Shown in pieces: positions 1 through 6,023 of a stretch of DNA of 6,794 nt; positions within the stretch are counted from its first letter, which is position 1; each line of letters begins with the position of its first letter. The notes under the pieces were generated by a model. It did not search any database and was not told where the DNA came from. It saw nothing but the letters and a program-made list of their open reading frames with translations. The stretch lies in contig DUTZ01000266.1 of the NCBI GenBank assembly GCA_012841845.1, positions 1-6,794 on the forward strand. Reading direction: 5' to 3'. The position numbers and the translations under genes are program-made. The DNA is from Actinomycetales bacterium. Its GTDB lineage: Bacteria; Actinomycetota; Actinomycetes; Mycobacteriales; Mycobacteriaceae.

Positions 1-2
1 CG

Positions 3-20
3 CGGCGGCGTGAGCCGCCG
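3..20. terminator. GC-rich hairpin, possible terminator of the gene to the left
   Basis: The arms CGGCGGC (3-9) and GCCGCCG (14-20) are perfectly complementary and enclose the loop GTGA, a GNRA-type tetraloop in RNA. A TGA at 11-13, preceded by GCG codons, could be the stop of a gene that begins outside the window. No T-run follows on either strand, so this would be a hairpin without a U-tract, as is common in actinobacteria. It could equally be an element of the methyltransferase leader. Confidence 0.35.
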
Positions 21-29
21 GGGGGTGGA

Positions 30-35
30 TACGCT
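30..35 (+). promoter_or_regulatory. Possible -10 element of the methyltransferase gene
   Basis: TACGCT fits the actinobacterial -10 pattern TAnnnT and lies 33 nt before the ATG at 69. No convincing -35 is seen upstream, where the GC hairpin sits. The ribosome-binding signal ahead of the ATG is weak: GAGAA at 54-58 or GGGA at 62-65. Confidence 0.25.
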
Positions 36-68
36 ACCGGGACGGACCACCTCGAGAACGCGGGACCG

Positions 69-764
69 ATGACCTCTCCACTGGACGCGCGCCTGCGCGC
101 GGCGCACGCGACGTTCCTCGCCGACCGGCCCCCGGGCGCGGACGAGGACGTGCACATGCTCGCGCCGGTGGTGGACCACGTCATCGAGCGCTGCACGCGG
201 CCCGGCGACCTCGTGATGGACCCCTTCGCCGGGTTCGGCACCACCCTCGCCCGCGCGGTCGCGCTGGGGCGACGCGCCCTCGGGGTGGAGCTGCTCGGCG
301 ATCGCGTCGCCTACCTGCGCCGCCGGGTCCCGGCCGCGCAGGTCCTCGAGGGCGACGCGCGGGACCTGCTCCGGGTGCTCGACGGCGCCTCGCCCGGGGC
401 GACCCGGGACGGCGCCGCACTCGTCCTCACCTCCCCGCCGTACATGACCGCCACCCACCACGACGCCGACCCGCTCACCGGCTACGAGGCCGGCGGCGGC
501 GACTACGCCCGCTACCTGCGCGAGCTCGGCCGGGTGGCGGCGCAGTGCGCGCGGGTCGTGGCGCCGGGCGGCCACGTGGTGTGGAACGTGGCGGACATCC
601 ACCACCGCGGGGTGACGACCCGGCTGATCGACGACTGCGCGCGCGTCCTCGGCGCCCACCTCACGCCGGTCGGGGTCACGGAGATCGTCTGGGACCGGCT
701 CCCCCACGACCTCGTGGCCGACGCCCTCCTCGTCTTCCGCCGGGGGCCGCGGCCGCGAATTTAG
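69..764 (+). CDS. Small SPPY-type DNA methyltransferase (N4-cytosine/N6-adenine family)
   Basis: A 231-residue S-adenosylmethionine-dependent methyltransferase, most like the exocyclic-amino DNA methylases. Motif I, the SAM-binding loop, is DPFAGFGTT at residues 51-59. It is followed by the acidic end of strand 2 (GVE, 72-74) and an EGDAR loop (94-98). Motif IV is TSPPY (121-125), the catalytic motif typical of N4-cytosine and some N6-adenine enzymes. A later Rossmann strand reads PGGHVVWNV (166-174). In beta-class DNA methylases motif IV precedes the FxGxG motif; here the order is reversed. No target-recognition domain is obvious and the protein is short, so it may be an orphan methylase or act on RNA. 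No restriction enzyme gene is adjacent. The ATG at 69 is the first usable start. The TAG stop lies inside the iron box of the next operon. The enzyme class is well supported; the substrate is not. Confidence 0.8.
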   Translation: MTSPLDARLRAAHATFLADRPPGADEDVHMLAPVVDHVIERCTRPGDLVMDPFAGFGTTLARAVALGRRALGVELLGDRVAYLRRRVPAAQVLEGDARDLLRVLDGASPGATRDGAALVLTSPPYMTATHHDADPLTGYEAGGGDYARYLRELGRVAAQCARVVAPGGHVVWNVADIHHRGVTTRLIDDCARVLGAHLTPVGVTEIVWDRLPHDLVADALLVFRRGPRPRI

Positions 765-779
765 GTCAACCTAACTTCC
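761..779 (+). promoter_or_regulatory. Iron box (DtxR/IdeR-type operator)
   Basis: TTAGGTCAACCTAA (761-774) is a perfect inverted repeat TTAGGT/ACCTAA with a 2-bp spacer, also readable as TTAGG-N4-CCTAA. Against the 19-bp DtxR/IdeR consensus TTAGGTTAGSCTAACCTAA I count 14 matches over 761-779, most of them in the left 15 positions. It is an AT-rich island in very GC-rich DNA, overlaps the methyltransferase stop codon (762-764) and lies just upstream of the transporter operon. In this position, iron-loaded DtxR/IdeR would block transcription, giving derepression when iron is scarce. The regulator is assigned by consensus only. Confidence 0.7.
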
Positions 780-783
780 CCGG

Positions 784-789
784 TACGAT
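784..789 (+). promoter_or_regulatory. -10 element of the iron-regulated transporter operon
   Basis: TACGAT matches TAnnnT and sits 17 nt after the TTAGGT half-site, which therefore occupies the -35 region. Transcription would begin near 796-797, right at the GTG of 798. This suggests a leaderless mRNA and a repressor site that covers the promoter. The -35 hexamer itself is poor, as is usual in this group of bacteria. Confidence 0.5.
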
Positions 790-797
790 CGGTGATC

Positions 798-2390
798 GTG
801 TCCGAGAATGCCATGAGCGCGGTGCCCCAGAGCGTCGTCGACCACGCCGCGCTCCCCGGCCCGGGCGGGCGCCGGTCGCGGATCCCCGCGGTCGACGCGC
901 GGTGGTGGACGCTCAAGGTGGCGCTCTCGCAGCGCCCGTGGAGCTTCGTGGCCTCCGCGGCGATGGCCGTGGTCTTTGTGAGCAACGGGATCACGCCCGT
1001 CGTGGTGGGCCGGGCGGTCGACGACGCCGTGGCCACCTCGTCCCTCGACCGGCTGTGGTTCTGGATCGCCGTACTCGGCTGCGTGTTCGTGGTGGCGATT
1101 GCCGCCAACTGGACGGCGCGGCTCATGCTCATCCGGTCTCAACAGCTGGTGAGCCACGACCTGCGCACGCTGGTCACCGACCGGATCGGCGACCCCCGCG
1201 GCTTCGCCGGCCGGGACCGGACCGCGGGCGGGCTGCTCTCCGTGGCCTCGGCCGACACGAACCGGGTCGGCGAGGTCGTGATGATGACGGTCATGCCCGT
1301 CGCCGAGGCGGCGGCCATCACCTACGGCGCGGTGATGATGTACACGATCAACCCCTGGCTGAGCCTGGGCACGCTCCTCGGCGGACCGCTGCTGGTGGTG
1401 GTCGCGCTGCGGGTCGCCCGTCCGCTGCAGCGGCGCTCGGTGGCCCGCCAGCGGGCCGTCGCCGAGGCCGCCGCGACCGCGACCGACGTGGTGCAGGGGC
1501 TGCGCATCCTCAAGGGTCTCGGCGCCATCGTCACCGTCCGCGGGCGCTACGACGCGGTGTCCGACGAGGCCTACCGCCGGACGGTGGACGCCACCGCGGC
1601 CGAGGCGCGCCTCAACGCCGCGACCGAGGCGGCCGGAGCGCTGTTCGTGGTGGTTCTCGGCCTCGGTGCCGGCGCCCTGGCGGTCAACGGGCAGGTGACG
1701 ATCGGCCAGCTCATCACGGCGGTCGGGCTCACCCAGTTCCTCGTGATGCCCATGACCATGTTCGGCCGCAACCTCGCCTCCCGCTGGGCCTCCGCCGAGG
1801 CCTCCGGCACCCGCATACGCGAGGTGCTCGCCGCGGACTTCGAGCGCACCGCGGAGGACGACGCCGAGCGCGCCGACCGCGTCGTCGGAGCGCTGCCCGC
1901 GGGCCTGACCGTGATCGGCGGCGCCGACCCGGAGCTCATCGGTCGCCTGGAGTCACTGCCGCGGACCCGCGTGATCGTGGCCCCGCACGCCGCCGACCTC
2001 TTCGACGGCACCGTGGCCGACAACGTCCACCCCGACCGTGCCACCGCCGAGCGCGCCCTGGAGGCCGCCTGTTGCGGGGACATCCCGGGCGGCCCGGACA
2101 AGCGCGTCGGCGAGAACGGGCGCATGCTCTCCGGCGGCCAGCGCCAGCGCGTGGCCCTGGCCCGGGCGCTCGCCGCCGACCCGGAGGTCCTGGTCCTGCA
2201 GGACCCCACCACCGCCGTTGACTCCGTGACCGAGCAGCGGCTCGCCGAGAACGTGGCCCGCCACCGCGGCGACGCGCCCACGCTCGTGCTGACCGAGGCC
2301 CCCGCGTGGCGTTCCGTGGCGGCGACGCTCCTCCACGTGGACGACCTGTCGGCACTCCTCGCGGACGCCGGGGCGGAGGTGGGCCGGTGA
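798..2390 (+). CDS. ABC half-transporter with degenerate, Walker A-less ATPase domain (subunit 1)
   Basis: A membrane subunit of an ABC-exporter-fold heterodimer, 530 residues from GTG 798. About six helices occupy residues 50-325. The nucleotide-binding domain is short (roughly 360-530) and lacks the A-loop. Where Walker A should be it reads GGADPELIG (374-382), with no Gly-Lys-Ser/Thr. The Q-loop region is VAPHAADLF, with no Gln. The signature LSGGQRQR starts at 444 and is perfect. Walker B is LVLQDP, so Asp469 is kept but the catalytic Glu is Pro470. The D-loop TAVD (Asp475) is kept, and the switch His is Glu500. This subunit should not bind ATP canonically but can complete the partner's site. 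The frame is unbroken and the signature is well preserved, so it is not a pseudogene. Expression is probably iron-controlled. GTG 792 and ATG 813 are alternative starts; 798 fits the promoter best and no clear ribosome-binding site is seen. The next gene overlaps by four bases. Substrate inferred: siderophore or iron-related compound. Confidence 0.85.
   Translation: MSENAMSAVPQSVVDHAALPGPGGRRSRIPAVDARWWTLKVALSQRPWSFVASAAMAVVFVSNGITPVVVGRAVDDAVATSSLDRLWFWIAVLGCVFVVAIAANWTARLMLIRSQQLVSHDLRTLVTDRIGDPRGFAGRDRTAGGLLSVASADTNRVGEVVMMTVMPVAEAAAITYGAVMMYTINPWLSLGTLLGGPLLVVVALRVARPLQRRSVARQRAVAEAAATATDVVQGLRILKGLGAIVTVRGRYDAVSDEAYRRTVDATAAEARLNAATEAAGALFVVVLGLGAGALAVNGQVTIGQLITAVGLTQFLVMPMTMFGRNLASRWASAEASGTRIREVLAADFERTAEDDAERADRVVGALPAGLTVIGGADPELIGRLESLPRTRVIVAPHAADLFDGTVADNVHPDRATAERALEAACCGDIPGGPDKRVGENGRMLSGGQRQRVALARALAADPEVLVLQDPTTAVDSVTEQRLAENVARHRGDAPTLVLTEAPAWRSVAATLLHVDDLSALLADAGAEVGR
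2375..2380 (+). promoter_or_regulatory. Strong ribosome-binding site setting the start of subunit 2
   Basis: GGAGGT lies six bases before GTG 2387, near-ideal spacing. It fixes the start of the second transporter gene and rules out an in-frame GTG at 2306, which would add 27 Gly/Arg-rich residues encoded inside the first gene. It is the clearest Shine-Dalgarno sequence in the window. It stands inside the coding end of subunit 1, consistent with coupled translation and balanced synthesis of the two subunits. Confidence 0.85.
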
Positions 2391-4216
2391 CCTCGTCGTC
2401 GTCCCCCGTCCCGGCCCGGGTCCCGGCCACCGCTCCGGTCCCCGCCCCCGACAAGCCGGACACCGCGCTGCGGTTCCCGCTGGCCACCCCCGGCCAGGTC
2501 CGGCGCGAGGTGGCCCGCCAGCTGGCCCGGGTCCCCCGCGCGCGTGGGCTCCTCCTGCTCGCCTTTGTGCTGCTGAGCCTCGGCGCGTATGCGAGCGTGC
2601 TGGTCCCGCAGCTCATGGGCCGGATCGTGGACCTGGTGACCGGCGAGGCCACCACCCCGTTCTGGCAGCTCGCGGCGGCGCTGGTCGGCGCGGCGCTCGC
2701 CGGTGCCGCCCTGAGCGCGGCCGGCTTCTACCTGGTGGCGCGGATCGCCGAGCGGGTGATCGCGAACCTGCGGCAGGACATGGTCGGCACCGCCCTGGGG
2801 CTGCCCACACACCGGGTCGAGGACGCCGGCAGCGGCGACCTGGTGAGCCGCTCCACCGACGACGTCGCCGAGCTGTCCTCGGCCGTCACCGAGACGGTGC
2901 CGATCCTGTCGAGCTCGGTGTTCACGCTCGCCGCCACCGTCGTGGCGCTGTCGACCGTGGACTGGCGGTTCCTGCTCATCCCGCTGGTCGTGGCCCCCGT
3001 CTACTACCTCGCCGCGCGGAACTACCTCGGTAAGGCGCCCGAGCGGTACGCCGCGGAACGCGCCGCGATGGCCGAGCGCGCGCGCCGGGTCCTCGAGGCG
3101 ATCCGCGGCCGCGCCACCGTCCGGGCGTTCTCGATGGAGGACCGCGTCCGGACGGACATCGGGAACGCCTCGTGGGACGTGGTGGTCAAGGCCGTGCGGG
3201 CGCGCACCACGATGCTCGTGCTCAACGTCTGGATGCTCGTCGCCGAGTTCGCGATGCTCACGCTCGCGCTGCTCGTGGGCTACCACCTCGTGGGCGGCGG
3301 CGCGGTCTCGGTGGGCGCGGTGACCGGGGCGGTGCTCATGATCATCCGCCTGCGCGGCCCCCTCAACATGCTCATGCGGGTGCTCGACGTGGTGCAGTCC
3401 GGGTACGCCTCGCTGGCGCGCGTCGTGGGCGTGGTCGTGGATCCCCCGGTCCCCGTCCCCGACAGCGGCGTCGACGCCCCGCGGGGCCGCGCCGAGCTGC
3501 GGGGGGTGAGCTTCGGCTACGGCGGCTCGTGGGCGATCCGCGACGTCGACCTGGCGATCGCGCCGGGCGAGACCGTCGCGCTCGTCGGGGCGTCCGGGGC
3601 CGGCAAGACCACCGTCGCCGCGCTGCTGGCCGGCCTCCTCGTCCCCGACCGCGGCGAGGTGCTGGTCGACGGCCACCCCGTCTCCGAGCTCTCCGACCGC
3701 GAGCGCATCGCGCGCCTGGCCACCGTGAGCCAGGAGGTCCACGTGTTCTCCGGAACGCTGCGCCAGGACCTCGCGCTGGCCCGGCCCGACGGCACCGACG
3801 CCGACCTGCTCGAGGCCCTGGACCGGGTGCACGCGCGCCCGTGGTTCGACCGGCTGCCCTCCGGCCTGGACACCGTGGTCGGGGCACAGGGCGTGCATCT
3901 CGAGCCCGTGGCCGCCCAGCAGCTCGCGCTGGCCCGGATCCTCCTGCTCGACCCGGCGATCGTCATCATGGACGAGGCCACCGCCGAGGCCGGGTCCGCC
4001 GGTGCCGGCGCACTCGAGGCCGCGGCGGACGAGGTGACCCGCGACCGGTCCGCACTCGTCGTGGCCCACCGCCTGGACCAGGCCGCGCGCGCCGACCGCG
4101 TGGTGGTGATGGACGCCGGCCGCGTGGTCGAGCAGGGCACGCACGACGAGCTCGTGGCCCGCGGCGGCAGCTACGCCCGGCTGTGGGAGGCGTGGAGCGC
4201 GGGGCGGACGGCCTGA
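2387..4216 (+). CDS. ABC half-transporter with intact Walker motifs but lost signature (subunit 2)
   Basis: The catalytic partner of the preceding gene, 609 residues. A Pro/Ala-rich N-terminal tail of about 25 residues comes first. Six predicted helices follow (about 54-74, 92-117, 171-191, 195-210, 275-301 and 308-330), then an ATPase domain from about 369. That domain has A-loop Tyr378, Walker A GASGAGKTT (401-409, Lys407), Q-loop Gln449, Walker B VIMDE with Asp529 and catalytic Glu530, and switch His561 in VVAHRL. The LSGGQ signature is replaced by LEPVA (505-509), and the D-loop reads AEAG (533-536) instead of SALD. It therefore binds and hydrolyses ATP but cannot complete a second site; the partner's LSGGQ does that for this subunit's nucleotide. 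GTG 2387 overlaps the upstream stop (GTGA) and has a perfect ribosome-binding site. No siderophore-interacting flavin domain is present, unlike IrtA. Heterodimer formation is inferred with high confidence; direction of transport and substrate are not settled. Confidence 0.88.
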   Translation: MTSSSSPVPARVPATAPVPAPDKPDTALRFPLATPGQVRREVARQLARVPRARGLLLLAFVLLSLGAYASVLVPQLMGRIVDLVTGEATTPFWQLAAALVGAALAGAALSAAGFYLVARIAERVIANLRQDMVGTALGLPTHRVEDAGSGDLVSRSTDDVAELSSAVTETVPILSSSVFTLAATVVALSTVDWRFLLIPLVVAPVYYLAARNYLGKAPERYAAERAAMAERARRVLEAIRGRATVRAFSMEDRVRTDIGNASWDVVVKAVRARTTMLVLNVWMLVAEFAMLTLALLVGYHLVGGGAVSVGAVTGAVLMIIRLRGPLNMLMRVLDVVQSGYASLARVVGVVVDPPVPVPDSGVDAPRGRAELRGVSFGYGGSWAIRDVDLAIAPGETVALVGASGAGKTTVAALLAGLLVPDRGEVLVDGHPVSELSDRERIARLATVSQEVHVFSGTLRQDLALARPDGTDADLLEALDRVHARPWFDRLPSGLDTVVGAQGVHLEPVAAQQLALARILLLDPAIVIMDEATAEAGSAGAGALEAAADEVTRDRSALVVAHRLDQAARADRVVVMDAGRVVEQGTHDELVARGGSYARLWEAWSAGRTA

Positions 4217-4217
4217 C

Positions 4218-4245
4218 CGGGCGACCCCGGTTCGCGGTCGGCCCG
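4218..4245. terminator. Hairpin between convergent genes, likely bidirectional terminator
   Basis: CGGGCGACC (4218-4226) pairs with GGTCGGCCCG (4236-4245) as nine base pairs with one bulged G, around a nine-base loop. It fills almost the whole 29-bp gap between the stop of the transporter operon and the stop of the opposing membrane-protein gene. There is no T-run on either strand, so it would be a U-less terminator serving both directions. Confidence 0.5.
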
Positions 4246-4791
4246 TCAGCCGCCCGTGACGCCGACGTGCCCCACCGCCGCGAAGATCGCAAACCCCAGG
4301 AGACAGGCCCCCATCACGAGGCCGACATGACCACTCGTCGTCGTCTCCCCCGTTCGGAACCAGGGCTTGTCGAAAAGCGCGTCGAGCCCCACGACGAGGA
4401 TCAGGGCGAGCACGGCGGGCGCCGGGTAGTCCAGCAGGAAACTCAGGCCGAACACGTGCACGGTCGCCACCATGCCCACCCAGAACGCCACCCAGCGGTC
4501 ATGCCCGCCCCGCCGCAGGTGCCGCACCACCAGGGTGGCGGCGGCGACCTCCACCACCAGGAGGCCCCAGAACCAGACCGGGTTCCTCACGTGCGCCCCG
4601 GACTCGTCGCCGCGCAGCAGGAGGTCGTAGCCGAAGTAGCAGGTGAGCGCCAGGCTCGCGACGGCCCCGAGGACCATCCACACCCGGGTCCGCGGCGGCG
4701 GGCTCGTCAATCCCCAGAGGAACCAGACCAGGGCGAGAAGACCGAACCAGGCGACCGAGAACACCTGATCGACGGGGTGTGGCGCGACCAT
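4246..4791 (-). CDS. Hypothetical integral membrane protein, six predicted helices
   Basis: I do not recognise a family for this 181-residue protein. It is strongly hydrophobic, with predicted helices near residues 10-28, 37-57, 72-90, 100-120, 122-139 and 156-178. Loops are short and rich in Arg and Trp. Polar residues at or near helix ends include Asp56, Glu81, His112, Asp121, Asp137 and His175. There is no signal peptide or soluble domain. The start ATG has no clear ribosome-binding site, but GATAGT lies eight bases upstream, as in a leaderless promoter. It also lies 63 bp downstream of the dehydrogenase gene on the same strand, so co-transcription is possible. Length, lack of stops and clean hydrophobic periodicity support a real gene. 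Function unknown. Confidence 0.75.
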   Translation of the reverse strand: MVAPHPVDQVFSVAWFGLLALVWFLWGLTSPPPRTRVWMVLGAVASLALTCYFGYDLLLRGDESGAHVRNPVWFWGLLVVEVAAATLVVRHLRRGGHDRWVAFWVGMVATVHVFGLSFLLDYPAPAVLALILVVGLDALFDKPWFRTGETTTSGHVGLVMGACLLGFAIFAAVGHVGVTGG

Positions 4792-4799
4792 GGTGTCCG

Positions 4800-4805
4800 A
4801 CTATC
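4800..4805 (-). promoter_or_regulatory. Possible -10 element of the membrane-protein gene
   Basis: Read on the minus strand this is GATAGT, preceded by TGC, and it ends eight bases before the ATG at 4791. The key A2 and T6 positions of TAnnnT are kept but the first T is G. No -35 at a sensible distance is seen (TCGACA lies about 32 bases upstream). If used, it would give a leaderless or near-leaderless transcript. Confidence 0.25.
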
Positions 4806-4854
4806 GCAGCCGCCGGGCCCGTCGTGGTGGGGCTTCCTGTCGACGGTGACGCGC

Positions 4855-5994
4855 TCAGGGGGCCGGTGTGAGCTCGAGCAGCCGCCCGCCCTCGCCGTCC
4901 TCGAGCACCCAGATCGCGCCGTCCGGCGCCTCGGCAAGCGCCCGGATCCGCTCCCCCATGTCCCACTTCTGCGCCACCGTCGCCCGCTCGCCGTCGAGTT
5001 CCACCCGCACGATCGTCTGCCCCGAGAGGCCACCGAGCAGGGCGCTGCCGCGCCATCCGGGGAAGCGGTCGCCGCCGTAGACGAGCAGGTTTCCCGGGGA
5101 GATCGAGGGCACCCAGTACGCGGCCGGCGCGCGGAAACCGTCGCCCTCGGCGTGGTCCGGGATGGCTCCACCGTCGTAGTGGACGCCCATCGAGGCCTCC
5201 GGCCACCCGTAGTTCTCCCCGCCCTCGAGCAGGTTGAGCTCGTCACCGCCCCGGGGCCCCATCTCCGAGACCCAGATCGCGCCTGTGGGGTCCTCGGCGA
5301 TGCCGAGGGGGTTGCGGTGTCCGATCGTCCACAGCTCCTCCGCGGCGCCGCCCTCGCCCGCCCACGGGTTGCCCGGCGCCGGGTCGCCGTCGAGGGTCAG
5401 CCGCACGACCGTGCCGAGGTTGGTGCCCGTGTCCTGCGCGGGGTCCATCTCCTGCCGGTCGCCGGAGGTCACGTAGAGGTGGTCGCCGGACACGAGCATC
5501 CGCAGCGCGAAGTGCCCGTTGCCGGCGGCGGGGTCCTGTTCCCAGATCACCTCGGGCGGGGAGAGTTCGGCGGTGTCGACGTCGAGGGTGCTGCGCCCCA
5601 CGACGCCCTGGGCGCCGTCGGGGTGGTCGCGCACCCAGCTCACGTAGACGGTGCCGTCCTCGGCGAAGCCGGGGCCGGGGAGGACGTCGTGCATGCCGCC
5701 CTGGCCCTCGTGGACCACCTCCGGCGCGCCGGAGACCTCGGTGACCTCGCCCGTCTCCCGGTCGCGGAGCTTGAGCGCGCCCCCGCGCTCGGAGACGAGC
5801 AGGTACTCGGTGCCGGGCAGGAAGCGCATCGCCCAGCCCTCGTCGAACGTGCCGTGCTCGGTGACGCGGAAGTCCTCGGCCGTGGCGGCGGGGTCGGGGT
5901 GTCCGGCCGGTTCGGCGGGCTCGGGGTCGGCGGCGCAGGCGGCGACGACGAGGGCCGGGCCGACGAGCGACACGAGGGCGAGGAGACGGCGCAT
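4855..5994 (-). CDS. PQQ-dependent sugar dehydrogenase lipoprotein (GSDH/YliI-like)
   Basis: A 379-residue secreted beta-propeller oxidoreductase of the glucose/sorbosone dehydrogenase family, which oxidises aldose sugars with a PQQ cofactor. An N-terminal signal MRRLLALVSL leads to a lipobox VAAC with Cys20, so the mature protein should be lipid-anchored outside the membrane. A Pro/Ala/Glu-rich linker follows. Family landmarks appear in order: catalytic-type His161 with Arg165 in GHFALR, LYVTSGDR, GHRNP (226-229, with PQQ-contacting Arg227 and Asn228), GPRGGDELN (246-254), NYGWP (261-265) and RIR (349-351), matching the PQQ-binding arginines of soluble glucose dehydrogenase. Two family-typical positions differ: GHRNPQG is GHRNPLG, and EHGP is EMGP (Met245). 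Length is normal. The ATG at 5994 lacks a clear ribosome-binding site but has TACCCT six bases upstream. It lies 29 bp after the EAL gene. No PQQ biosynthesis genes are in view, so cofactor and substrate remain inferred. Confidence 0.88.
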   Translation of the reverse strand: MRRLLALVSLVGPALVVAACAADPEPAEPAGHPDPAATAEDFRVTEHGTFDEGWAMRFLPGTEYLLVSERGGALKLRDRETGEVTEVSGAPEVVHEGQGGMHDVLPGPGFAEDGTVYVSWVRDHPDGAQGVVGRSTLDVDTAELSPPEVIWEQDPAAGNGHFALRMLVSGDHLYVTSGDRQEMDPAQDTGTNLGTVVRLTLDGDPAPGNPWAGEGGAAEELWTIGHRNPLGIAEDPTGAIWVSEMGPRGGDELNLLEGGENYGWPEASMGVHYDGGAIPDHAEGDGFRAPAAYWVPSISPGNLLVYGGDRFPGWRGSALLGGLSGQTIVRVELDGERATVAQKWDMGERIRALAEAPDGAIWVLEDGEGGRLLELTPAP

Positions 5995-6000
5995 GCCCGC

Positions 6001-6006
6001 AGGGTA
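6001..6006 (-). promoter_or_regulatory. Possible -10 element of the dehydrogenase gene
   Basis: On the minus strand this reads TACCCT, a full TAnnnT match, with six bases to the ATG at 5994. That spacing is typical of leaderless actinobacterial genes and would explain the missing ribosome-binding site. No -35 is evident, and the gene might instead be read through from the EAL gene 29 bp upstream. Confidence 0.35.
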
Positions 6007-6023
6007 GCGGCCTGTCCGGAGGG

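Noticed and set aside
545..2221. A 558-codon plus-strand open frame spanning the methyltransferase end and subunit 1.
   Set aside because: Its translation is an Arg/Gly/Pro-rich shadow that crosses the operator, and no motif is seen.
2306..2386. N-terminal extension of subunit 2 from GTG 2306.
   Set aside because: The added residues are Gly/Arg-rich low-complexity, fully inside the first gene, whereas GTG 2387 has GGAGGT at ideal spacing.
798..2390. Subunit 1 as a decaying pseudogene.
   Set aside because: There are no stops or frameshifts, the signature and D-loop are well kept, and the losses are complementary to the partner's.
1571..4144. An 857-codon open frame on the minus strand, antisense to both transporter genes.
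   Set aside because: It is rich in Gly, Arg, His and Asp, with no domain or hydrophobic pattern. It is the product of high GC codon bias opposite two genes with clear ABC motifs.
798..4216. An IrtAB-type mycobactin importer.
   Set aside because: No siderophore-interacting flavin domain is present at either N-terminus, and the motif losses are different. Iron control alone does not identify the substrate.
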